Source of the DNA: Candidatus Gribaldobacteria bacterium
GTDB taxonomy: Bacteria; Patescibacteriota; Minisyncoccia; Minisyncoccales; CG1-02-41-26
Direction: 5' to 3'
NCBI GenBank assembly: GCA_026396775.1
Contig: JAPLWD010000096.1
Span: 1-5,166 of the forward strand
DNA: 5,166 nucleotides
Shown: positions 1-5,166 of the stretch, one piece after another
Layout: each line of letters begins with the position of its first letter
Numbering within the stretch: position 1 is the first letter of the stretch
Program-made: the position numbers and the translations under genes
Notes under the pieces: generated by a model
What the model saw: the letters and a program-made list of their open reading frames with translations, nothing else
Told to the model about the DNA's origin: nothing
Databases searched by the model: none

Positions 1-2
1 AT

Positions 3-1253
3 CAATTAGAAAATGGGTTAAGAGTTATTGTCGTGCCTCAAAAAACGGCTTTGGCAGTAACGGTTTTGGTGGTAGTGGGGGCAGGTTCAAAATATGAAGC
101 TAAAAAAAATAATGGGGTTTCACATTTTTTAGAGCATATGTTTTTTAAGGGCACTAAAAAACGCCCTAGTGCTTTAAAAGTGGCTGAAACACTAGATAAG
201 GTGGGTGGGGCTTACAATGCTTTTACTAGCAAGGAATATACAGGCTATTACGCTAAAGTAGAGCACGCATATTTTGATTTGGCTTTGGATTGGGTGAGTG
301 ATATTTTTTTAAATTCTCAAATTCCTCAAGTTGAAATTAATAAAGAACGGGGCGTGATTGTGGAAGAAATTAATATGTACCAAGACGCTCCGATGCAAGA
401 TGTGGAAAATGTTTGGGAGGAATTGCTTTACGGTGACACTCCCGCCGGCTGGAGGGTAATTGGCTCTAAAGAAAATATTTTAAACTTGCAAAGGAAAGAT
501 CTGATTGATTATCTTAAAAAACATTATTCCAGCCAAAATACGATCGTTTGTTTATCAGGTAATTTTCAAGAGAAAGAGGCGATTGAGAAAGTGAAAAAGT
601 ATTTCCGCAGTATTCCTAACGCAACTATTGTTGGCAAAGAAATAGTTAAAGAAGTCCAAGTTGAATCTCAAGTGAAAGTTTTCTTTAAGGAAACCGATCA
701 AACTCATTTTTGTTTAGGGGTGAGGGGCTATAGCTTAATAAGTTCTGAACGATATATGCAGGATATTTTAGGTATTATTTTGGGTGGCAATATGAGCTCT
801 CGATTATTCATTGAGATTAGAGAAAAAAGAGGACTAGCCTATTATATCCACACTCTCTCGGAGTCTTACACTGATTCTGGGTTTTTAGTTACTCAAGCTG
901 GGGTGGCTCATCGGGATTTACCCTTGGCAATTGAATTAATTTTAAAAGAGTATGCCAGTATAGCCAAAAAGGGTGTTACTCCGGCTGAACTGCAAAAGGC
1001 TAAGGATTATTTAAAGGGGGCTTTAACTTTAAGCTTGGAGTCTTCGGATGCTTTAGCCTCTTTTTATGGAGCTCAAGAACTTTTGTCTGGAGAAATCTTA
1101 ACCTTACAACAAAAGTTGGCTATCATAAATAAAATTACTCTAGGAGATATTAAAAGGGTGGCTCAAAATATTTTCCAGAACAAAAATTTAAATCTCGCTT
1201 TAATCGGCCCGCATAAAAATGAAAAAGAGCTTTGGAAATTGCTTAAAGTTTAG
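3..1253 (+). CDS. M16 family zinc metallopeptidase (insulinase/processing-peptidase-like), 5' end cut by window edge
   Basis: This gene encodes an M16B-type zinc endopeptidase, which degrades peptides or trims proteins. Its substrate cannot be told from sequence. 416 residues are visible from the first in-frame codon at base 3. The inverted zinc motif HFLEH (bases 123-137, visible residues 41-45) is intact. A glutamate at residue 122 in VEEI lies exactly 76 residues after the second His, matching the family's HxxEH-X76-E pattern. The N-terminal LENGLRVIVVPQ is the usual first strand of the domain. The second M16 domain carries SSRLF...REKRGLAYY (residues 266-281), with the Arg and Tyr conserved in active members. 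Total length fits a one-chain, two-domain enzyme of about 420 residues. The GTG at 33 is not the start, because family-conserved residues precede it in frame; the true start lies just outside the window. TAG ends the gene, 20 bases before the next one, suggesting cotranscription. Confidence 0.93.
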   Translation, partial: QLENGLRVIVVPQKTALAVTVLVVVGAGSKYEAKKNNGVSHFLEHMFFKGTKKRPSALKVAETLDKVGGAYNAFTSKEYTGYYAKVEHAYFDLALDWVSDIFLNSQIPQVEINKERGVIVEEINMYQDAPMQDVENVWEELLYGDTPAGWRVIGSKENILNLQRKDLIDYLKKHYSSQNTIVCLSGNFQEKEAIEKVKKYFRSIPNATIVGKEIVKEVQVESQVKVFFKETDQTHFCLGVRGYSLISSERYMQDILGIILGGNMSSRLFIEIREKRGLAYYIHTLSESYTDSGFLVTQAGVAHRDLPLAIELILKEYASIAKKGVTPAELQKAKDYLKGALTLSLESSDALASFYGAQELLSGEILTLQQKLAIINKITLGDIKRVAQNIFQNKNLNLALIGPHKNEKELWKLLKV

Positions 1254-1273
1254 CTTGGTGATAAAATAAATTG

Positions 1274-2317
1274 ATGTCACAGATTAATTTTTTAGATATA
1301 AAGATGCGAACTATCGCTAAAATTTGTTTGGCGGTTGTTTTGCTATTTGTGCTTTTTCAAATTCAAAGCGTCTTAATTTGGTTTGTTTTTGCCTTAATCG
1401 TGTCGATTTTGTTCAATTTTGTCATAGATGCTTTAGAGCGCAAAAGAATACCTCGATTGGTTTCTTCAACACTTTTGTATTTTGGGGTTTTTATTCTAAT
1501 TGGCTTTGGAATTTATAAGGCTGGCCCCATGCTTTTAAATGAAACTTTGGATTTTTACAATAATTTACCTGCTTATCTAAAAAAAATCTCGCCAATCTTT
1601 GAAAAATTTGGGATTGATACTTTTAAAAACTCCAAAGTTTTTATTGAGGCCTTGAAAATTAATTTGGATCAAGCTACTGGTAGCTTGGGAGATGCTTTAG
1701 CGAGTATTTTTGGGAGTGCTTTAGCTACCGGCTTTATTTTTGCGGTGGCCTTTTTTATTTCTTTAGAAAAAAACTTTATTGAACGAATGGTATCTTTGTT
1801 TGTATTGCCCAAGCATCAAGATTATGCTTTTAGTTTGTGGCGAAGAGCCAGAAAAAAAGTCAGTGGCTGGTTTATTTCCCGCCTGATTGGGGTGGTTTTT
1901 GTGGGAGGAGCAATGAGCATTATCTTTTTGATTTTTAATGTTAAATACGCTGTTTTATTAGCTTTGCTGGCTGGGTTACTCGACTTTTTGCCAATTTTTG
2001 GCCCAATTGTGGCAGGGATTTTAATGTTTACGGTGGTTTCTTTAAACTCTTTTTATCAAGCCGTTTTTGTGGTGATTGCTTTTGTGATTATTCAAGAATT
2101 GGAAAATAAGTTACTTTTTCCAGTTTTGTTTAAAAAGTTTATTGGCATTTCGCCGATTTTGGTTTTGGTTTCTTTTGAGATTGGTCGCCAACTTTGGGGG
2201 GCGGCAGGAGGTATTTTAGCAATCCCGATGGCAGGAGTTATTTACGAGGTTGTAAAAGATTATTTAAACAAAAGACGCCAAGCCAACGAAAAAGAAATAG
2301 AAACAGTTGAGTTGTAA
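1274..2317 (+). CDS. AI-2E family transporter (PF01594; TqsA/YdiK/PerM-like membrane protein)
   Basis: This is a polytopic inner-membrane protein of 347 residues, a typical length for the AI-2E transporter superfamily. Named members export autoinducer-2 (TqsA) or act as Na+/H+ antiporters, so the substrate here is open. Hydrophobic segments lie near residues 14-49 (probably two helices), 62-82, 143-164, 201-221, 224-255, 258-273 and 292-328. A polar loop of about 60 residues follows the third helix, as is usual for the family. Family signatures are DFLPIFGP (237-244), QELENKLLFP (274-283) and the glycine-rich GAAGGILAIP near the C-terminus. I chose ATG 1274. A TTG directly upstream is less likely, and an in-frame ATG at 1304 would still leave the first helix. 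GGTGAT at 1257-1262 could pair with the 16S 3' end, though its 11-base gap to the ATG is long. The gene sits 20 bases after the peptidase and 13 before rsmI. Confidence 0.9.
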   Translation: MSQINFLDIKMRTIAKICLAVVLLFVLFQIQSVLIWFVFALIVSILFNFVIDALERKRIPRLVSSTLLYFGVFILIGFGIYKAGPMLLNETLDFYNNLPAYLKKISPIFEKFGIDTFKNSKVFIEALKINLDQATGSLGDALASIFGSALATGFIFAVAFFISLEKNFIERMVSLFVLPKHQDYAFSLWRRARKKVSGWFISRLIGVVFVGGAMSIIFLIFNVKYAVLLALLAGLLDFLPIFGPIVAGILMFTVVSLNSFYQAVFVVIAFVIIQELENKLLFPVLFKKFIGISPILVLVSFEIGRQLWGAAGGILAIPMAGVIYEVVKDYLNKRRQANEKEIETVEL

Positions 2318-2330
2318 TTTATTGTCTATT

Positions 2331-3014
2331 ATGTCTACTTTGTTTGTGGTGGCGACACCCATTGGTAATTTAGAAGATATTTCAGCTCGGGCTTTACGAA
2401 TTTTAAATGAGGTTGATTTAATTTTAGCTGAAGACACTAGGGTGAGTAGAAATTTACTGACCCATTTTGGCATTAAAACGCCAATGATTTCTTATCATCA
2501 ACACTCCAAGCTAAATAAAATCAATGAAATTATTGCTAAATTAAAACAAGGCTGTAGCTTAGCTTTAATTTCGGACGCAGGGACCCCTAGTATTTCTGAT
2601 CCTGGTAATTTTTTAGTTGAAAAAGTAATTGAATCTTTAGGAAGCTTGGTAAAAATTGAGCCCATTCCGGGAGCTTCGGCTGTGACAGCGATTGCGAGCG
2701 TGTGTGGGTTTGCGATGGATCGATTTTTGTTTTTGGGTTTTCCACCGCAAAAAAGAAAACGCCGGCAATTTTTTGAAGAGTTAGCCAAATCTAAATACCC
2801 AGTAGTTTTTTACGAGTCGCCTTATCGGATTATTAAATCATTGAAAGAAATGGGGGAATTTGATAAAAAATCTAGCCCTTTTGAAATTGTGGTGGGGCGA
2901 GAATTAACTAAAAAGTTTGAAACAATTTACCGAGGCAATTTAAGCGAGGTTACTGAAGCAATAAAAAACACCCCGATTAAGGGCGAGTTTGTGGTGGCAG
3001 TTAAACCACAATAG
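2331..3014 (+). CDS. rsmI: 16S rRNA (cytidine-1402-2'-O)-methyltransferase RsmI
   Basis: RsmI transfers a methyl group from S-adenosylmethionine to the 2'-OH of C1402 in the 16S rRNA decoding centre, working in the cytoplasm on the 30S subunit. It belongs to the tetrapyrrole-methylase-like (class III) fold. Diagnostic blocks in order are TPIGNLEDI (9-17), AEDTR (33-37), SDAGTPSISDPG (81-92), PIPGAS (111-116), GFPP (136-139), FYESPYR (160-166), GRELTK (189-194) and GEFVV (218-222). The 227 residues cover the whole catalytic core; longer homologues carry a C-terminal extension that is absent here. The frame opens further upstream to a TTG at 2307, but that overlaps the preceding gene and adds eight residues without family match. 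ATG at 2331, directly before STLFVVATPIGN, is the standard RsmI start. No clear Shine-Dalgarno is present. It lies 13 bases after the AI-2E gene and a few bases before a strong terminator, so it is probably the last gene of its unit. Confidence 0.96.
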   Translation: MSTLFVVATPIGNLEDISARALRILNEVDLILAEDTRVSRNLLTHFGIKTPMISYHQHSKLNKINEIIAKLKQGCSLALISDAGTPSISDPGNFLVEKVIESLGSLVKIEPIPGASAVTAIASVCGFAMDRFLFLGFPPQKRKRRQFFEELAKSKYPVVFYESPYRIIKSLKEMGEFDKKSSPFEIVVGRELTKKFETIYRGNLSEVTEAIKNTPIKGEFVVAVKPQ

Positions 3015-3020
3015 TTTTCT

Positions 3021-3070
3021 AATAGAGCCGAATCAGCAGATCAATTAAGCTGATTCGGCTCTATTTTTTT
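3021..3070 (+). terminator. Rho-independent terminator after rsmI
   Basis: A perfect 17-bp stem (3021-3037 with 3049-3065) encloses an 11-base loop and runs into seven T residues (3064-3070). It begins seven bases after the rsmI stop. On the - strand the same hairpin follows the convergent gene's stop immediately, but the bases after it there read AGAAAAC rather than a T-tract. It should therefore work mainly for the + strand transcript. Its T-tract overlaps the - strand gene's stop codon. Confidence 0.93.
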
Positions 3071-3779
3071 AAATCCGGACAGGAATTTTAAATTGGGCTT
3101 TCTTTTTCCTCCCTGCCCATTCTAAGGAGAGGCCAGCTACTGCTAGGGCTGACCCAGCCATCGACAGGAAAAGTGATGGAATATGGTTTATGTAGGGAGT
3201 TTCTTGAACCCCTACTTTTAAACCGTATTCTGATATCAATCTTGGCCAATAAGACCAAGTGGGCGCAAACAGTAATAAATTACTTAGGGTTATTATTCCT
3301 AAACCGGTCATTACAGTTAACCCACAAAATCGGCTGACCCGCTGGCTTGGAGTATGCATAAGCGCGAAGCTTGCAAACGCTCCTATTGAAAGCAAAGCGT
3401 TAGAAAGATTAATCCAATCCACTGGGCTAAAAATTCTAATCCCCTCATCATTCTTTAGGGTAGCTCCTGATATTTCTCGGAAAACACCAAGTGATATCGT
3501 GGTTAGAAGAGCTAAGGAAAGTAGAATCGGAAAAATTATTTTTTTATAATTTTTTCTGATACTATTCAGCGCTAGCCATCCTGAACAAATAACAATAACT
3601 AGAGACCAAAAAACTAGTTTTAGATACTCGTTTGTTGTAAATCCTTCAAAAGGTTGGTATGAGGTACCTTGGTTGTAGGATTGCCCCATAGTTTCAGACA
3701 GTAAGATGGATAAAAGCAAAGAGCAAATTGCCATAATGGCAATCAAACCTTTTTTTATATAACTTTCCATTTTCTTCAT
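3069..3779 (-). CDS. Unrecognised membrane protein, about six predicted helices, probably acquired
   Basis: I do not recognise the family of this 236-residue protein. Hydrophobic segments lie near residues 11-28, 53-72, 80-99, 126-141, 152-172 and 200-219. The lysine-flanked first one could be a signal anchor. A polar stretch (29-52, rich in Gln, Ser, Tyr, Gly) follows it, and residues 173-199 (rich in aromatic and charged residues) form a second large loop. The basic tail RKKKAQFKIPVRI suggests a cytoplasmic C-terminus. No catalytic motif, lipobox or transporter signature is visible. The start ATG at 3779 is fixed by a consensus AGGAGG seven or so bases upstream. The gene has its own strong promoter and runs against rsmI and away from metG. 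Codon use differs from rsmI: 9 of 24 Ile codons are ATA here against 1 of 21 there, and nine Leu codons are CTA. This suggests horizontal transfer. That it is a real gene is well supported; its function is unknown. Confidence 0.85.
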   Translation of the reverse strand: MKKMESYIKKGLIAIMAICSLLLSILLSETMGQSYNQGTSYQPFEGFTTNEYLKLVFWSLVIVICSGWLALNSIRKNYKKIIFPILLSLALLTTISLGVFREISGATLKNDEGIRIFSPVDWINLSNALLSIGAFASFALMHTPSQRVSRFCGLTVMTGLGIITLSNLLLFAPTWSYWPRLISEYGLKVGVQETPYINHIPSLFLSMAGSALAVAGLSLEWAGRKKKAQFKIPVRI

Positions 3780-3786
3780 TTAAAAT

Positions 3787-3792
3787 CCTCCT
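3787..3792 (-). promoter_or_regulatory. Consensus Shine-Dalgarno (AGGAGG) of the - strand membrane-protein gene
   Basis: Read on the - strand, AGGAGG is followed by seven bases (ATTTTAA) and then the ATG at 3779. It decides the start over the internal ATG at codon 4. It is the only full consensus ribosome-binding site in the window; the visible starts of the other genes have only weak matches or none. Confidence 0.9.
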
Positions 3793-3821
3793 ATATTAAG
3801 ACTAAGCGAAGAAAAACAAAA

Positions 3822-3854
3822 AATACTATTATATTATACATCCTATATAGTATT
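3822..3854. promoter_or_regulatory. Inverted repeat around the -10 box, possible operator
   Basis: AATACTAT (3822-3829) and its exact complement ATAGTATT (3847-3854) are 17 bases apart. One arm covers the expected start point of the - strand transcript, and the other lies in the promoter spacer. A dimeric repressor bound here would block the promoter. No regulator gene lies in the window. In such AT-rich DNA an 8-bp dyad could also be chance. Confidence 0.4.
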
Positions 3855-3861
3855 ATGTCAA
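3833..3861 (-). promoter_or_regulatory. Sigma-70-type promoter of the - strand gene (TTGACA-17-TATAAT)
   Basis: On the - strand a perfect -35 TTGACA (3856-3861) and a perfect -10 TATAAT (3833-3838) are separated by exactly 17 bases (3839-3855). Transcription should begin near 3826, giving a leader of about 45 bases that ends with the AGGAGG site. Both hexamers and the spacing match the housekeeping consensus, so strong expression is expected unless it is repressed. Confidence 0.88.
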
Positions 3862-3883
3862 CAGGTGAAATAAGCCAGCAAAT

Positions 3884-3901
3884 GTGATAAAGTAGGTCTA
3901 T
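3884..3901 (+). promoter_or_regulatory. Possible extended -10 element close to the metG start
   Basis: TGTGATAAA (3884-3892) resembles an extended -10 (TGn followed by GATAAA, four of six matches to TATAAT). No good -35 is seen 16-18 bases upstream. It ends about 10 bases before the metG ATG, so a transcript would start only a few bases before the start codon or at it. A weak GTAGG (3892-3896) is the only Shine-Dalgarno candidate. The nearly identical GTGATAAA stands 8 bases before the AI-2E gene's ATG. Confidence 0.35.
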
Positions 3902-5113
3902 ATGGCTAATCAAGAAAAATTTTATCTCACAACCAGCATTGCCTATACCAATTCAGCCCCGCATATTGGGTTTGCCTTAGAGTTAATTCAGGCCGATGTA
4001 ATAGCTAGATATAACCGCCTTTTGAGTAAGGATGTTTGGTTTTTAACTGGCACTGACGAACACGGGAGTAAAATTGAAAGAAAAGCCAAAGAAGAGGGCA
4101 AAAACACAATCGAGTTTTGTGATGAGATTTCAAGCCAATTTAAAGCCTTAAAAGAAGCTTTGAATTTATCGACGGATGATTTTATTAGAACCACTGATCA
4201 AAAAAGACACTGGCCAACCGTTCAAGCAATCTGGAAGATTTTGCAGGAGAGCGGAAAAATTGAAAAAAAAGCTTATCAGGGGCTTTACTGCGTGGGCTGT
4301 GAGGCTTTTATTACAGCTAAAGATTTGGTTGAAGGTAAATGCCCTTTACACAATAAAGAGCCAGAGACAGTGGAAGAGGAAAACTATTTTTTTAAACTTT
4401 CAGAGTATCAAGAGCCCTTGAAAAAGATTTTAGAGAATAATGAAATTAAAATTATTCCAGAATCGCGTCGTAACGAAATGTTAAATTTTATTAAAGAGGG
4501 CTTGGAGGATGTTAGTTGTTCTAGGGATAGCAAGGTTTTAAGTTGGGGTGTGCCGGTGCCTGACGATGAAAGCCAAACCATTTATGTATGGTTTGAAGCT
4601 TTAATTAACTATGTTTCAGCCTTGGGTTATTTGACCGCTGATGACGAAAAATTCAAAAAGTATTGGCCAGCCAATTTTCATTTCATTGGCAAAGATATAA
4701 CTAGGTTCCATACTTTGCTGTGGCCAGCTATGCTTTTGGGATTAGGCATTGAGCTTCCAAAAAATGTGTTTGTGCATGGGTATATTACGGTTGGGGGGAA
4801 AAAAATGTCAAAAAGTTTGGGCAATGTGGTTGATCCGTTTGAATTGGTTCAGAAATATGGCACTGATCTAGTGAGATATTTTTTGTTAAGAGAAATTAGC
4901 CCCACCGAGGATGGCGATTTTACTTATGAAAAACTGACAGAAAGGTACAATGCTGATTTAGCCAATGGAATAGGGAATTTGTTAGCAAGAGTAGTAACTC
5001 TTGCTAACAAAATTTTTAATTCTAAATTTTTAATTTCTAATCAATTTCTAAATCCTAATTTCAAAACGAAAACAGAGAACATCAAAAAAGAGTACTCAAA
5101 ATTTTTAGATTAG
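3902..5113 (+). CDS. metG: Methionyl-tRNA synthetase MetG, interrupted by an in-frame TAG in the anticodon-binding domain
   Basis: MetRS is a cytoplasmic class I synthetase that joins methionine to tRNA-Met using ATP. The catalytic half is complete. It has the HIGH-box variant HIGF (21-24), TGTDEHG (49-55), one zinc knuckle C130-x2-C133-x13-C147-x2-H150, WGVPVP (215-220), [10 protein letters not shown] (228-237), IGKDITRFH (262-270) and a perfect KMSKS (301-305). [18 protein letters not shown] begins the anticodon-binding helical domain. Next comes a low-complexity linker rich in Asn, Lys and Phe (about 370-392). TAG then replaces what would be codon 404, although the same frame continues as MetRS-like sequence to the window end. 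The 403-residue product would lack most of the anticodon-binding bundle; the usual core is about 500 residues. ATG 3902 is the start, since the conserved N-terminal strand [11 protein letters not shown] follows it at once. The gene is transcribed divergently from the membrane-protein gene. Confidence 0.95.
   Translation: MANQEKFYLTTSIAYTNSAPHIGFALELIQADVIARYNRLLSKDVWFLTGTDEHGSKIERKAKEEGKNTIEFCDEISSQFKALKEALNLSTDDFIRTTDQKRHWPTVQAIWKILQESGKIEKKAYQGLYCVGCEAFITAKDLVEGKCPLHNKEPETVEEENYFFKLSEYQEPLKKILENNEIKIIPESRRNEMLNFIKEGLEDVSCSRDSKVLSWGVPVPDDESQTIYVWFEALINYVSALGYLTADDEKFKKYWPANFHFIGKDITRFHTLLWPAMLLGLGIELPKNVFVHGYITVGGKKMSKSLGNVVDPFELVQKYGTDLVRYFLLREISPTEDGDFTYEKLTERYNADLANGIGNLLARVVTLANKIFNSKFLISNQFLNPNFKTKTENIKKEYSKFLD
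4978..5011 (+). repeat. Perfect 15-bp inverted repeat (hairpin) inside metG
   Basis: TTTGTTAGCAAGAGT (4978-4992) and ACTCTTGCTAACAAA (4997-5011) are exact complements with a 4-base AGTA loop. The bases after it include a run of five T (5013-5017), so on RNA it resembles an intrinsic terminator although it lies within the coding sequence. The encoded residues ([12 protein letters not shown]) are the normal start of the anticodon-binding domain, so the palindrome is made largely by codon choice. Confidence 0.85.
5011..5063 (+). repeat. Low-complexity AT-rich repeat in the metG linker
   Basis: Degenerate direct repeats follow one another. AATTTTTAATTCT (5011-5023) is nearly repeated as AATTTTTAATTTCT (5025-5038). 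AATTTCTAA occurs at 5032-5040 and again at 5043-5051, and CTAATTTC at 5055-5062. The stretch is translated as a linker of Asn, Phe, Lys, Leu, Ile and Ser between conserved MetRS blocks. It looks like intergenic repeat sequence read through as protein. Confidence 0.6.
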
Positions 5114-5166
5114 TTTCGTTTCAGCGAGGCGTTGGGAGCGGTTTGGGAGTTGATTAGTTTTTGCGA
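5114..5166 (+). pseudogene. metG: Continuation of the metG frame beyond the in-frame TAG
   Basis: Directly after the TAG, in the same frame, the sequence reads FRFSEALGAVWELISFC up to the window edge. This fits the helix of the MetRS anticodon-binding domain that normally follows, with aromatic and Leu/Trp positions of the type F-x-x-AL-x-x-W-x-L. No frameshift is needed, only a substitution at one codon: AAG, GAG or CAG to TAG is a single base change. The rest of the gene should lie beyond the window. Confidence 0.75.

Noticed and set aside
33..35. GTG as the start of the M16 peptidase
   Set aside because: In-frame codons upstream (3-32) encode the conserved LENGLRVIV strand, so the gene begins outside the window.
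1324..1518. Small + strand frame inside the AI-2E gene, and 4176-4421 inside metG
   Set aside because: Both lie in another frame of strongly supported genes and show no independent start signals or family features.
2307..2330. Eight-residue N-terminal extension of RsmI from a TTG
   Set aside because: It overlaps the AI-2E stop codon, has no family match and lacks a ribosome-binding site; ATG 2331 directly precedes the conserved start.
2498..2788. Open frame on the - strand within rsmI
   Set aside because: It is an antisense shadow of a well-conserved gene, with low-complexity, non-family translation and no initiation signals. The same holds for 2264-2473 and 3988-4194 on the - strand.
3259..3549. 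Open frame on the + strand opposite the membrane-protein gene
   Set aside because: The - strand frame has a promoter, a Shine-Dalgarno and clear membrane segments; the + frame has none of these and is best explained as its shadow.
3841..3855. TAATAC...TATAGGA on the - strand resembling a T7 phage promoter
   Set aside because: The middle of the T7 consensus is missing and the bases fall in the spacer of a complete sigma-70 promoter.
4793..4807. G6-A7 run as a programmed frameshift site
   Set aside because: It encodes the invariant VGGKKMSKS of MetRS in the zero frame, and the frame continues normally for about 100 codons.
1..5166. Alternative code with TGA as Gly or Trp, or TAG as sense
   Set aside because: The Trp codons I read are TGG, no in-frame TGA occurs in the genes, and TAG ends two genes at the expected places. 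Only the metG TAG is anomalous.
1..5166. CRISPR array, tRNA or rRNA gene, insertion sequence or defence system
   Set aside because: No regularly spaced repeats, cloverleaf-like segments, transposase motifs or defence-type domains were found on either strand.

Overview
The window is an AT-rich, tightly packed bacterial chromosome segment with five protein genes. Four look like ordinary backbone genes on the + strand: the M16 peptidase (entering from the left edge), an AI-2E family membrane protein, rsmI and metG. The fifth is an unrecognised membrane-protein gene on the - strand, sitting between rsmI and metG. Short intergenic gaps, compact proteins, weak or absent Shine-Dalgarno sites on the backbone genes and AT-rich TTTCTAAT-type sequence suggest a Candidate Phyla Radiation (Patescibacteria) genome. 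That placement is an inference from style, not a proof. The code behaves as the standard bacterial one: TAG and TAA end genes, and no in-frame TGA is seen.

Layout. Bases 1-1253 hold the M16 zinc peptidase. After a 20-base gap comes the AI-2E family protein (1274-2317), then a 13-base gap and rsmI (2331-3014). These three probably form one transcription unit that ends at a strong 17-bp hairpin plus T-tract (3021-3070). Convergent with it is a 236-residue membrane protein (3069-3779, -). It has a textbook promoter (TTGACA, 17-base spacer, TATAAT), an operator-like dyad around the -10 box and a consensus Shine-Dalgarno. Its codon use differs from its neighbours. metG starts divergently at 3902 and runs to the right edge.

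How the genes relate. RsmI (16S rRNA methylation) and MetG (Met-tRNA charging) both serve translation, and in Bacillus subtilis the two genes lie close together, separated by abrB. Here the - strand gene occupies the space between them and looks like an accessory insertion. The M16 peptidase and AI-2E protein have no obvious functional link to translation.

The most noteworthy spot is the 3' part of metG. A 15-bp perfect hairpin (4978-5011), a low-complexity AT-rich linker (about 5011-5063) and an in-frame TAG (5111-5113) follow one another. Beyond the TAG the same frame still reads as convincing MetRS sequence to the window end. This is a nonsense mutation, a consensus error or a readthrough site. 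I found no convincing defence, CRISPR, toxin-antitoxin or other novel multi-gene system.
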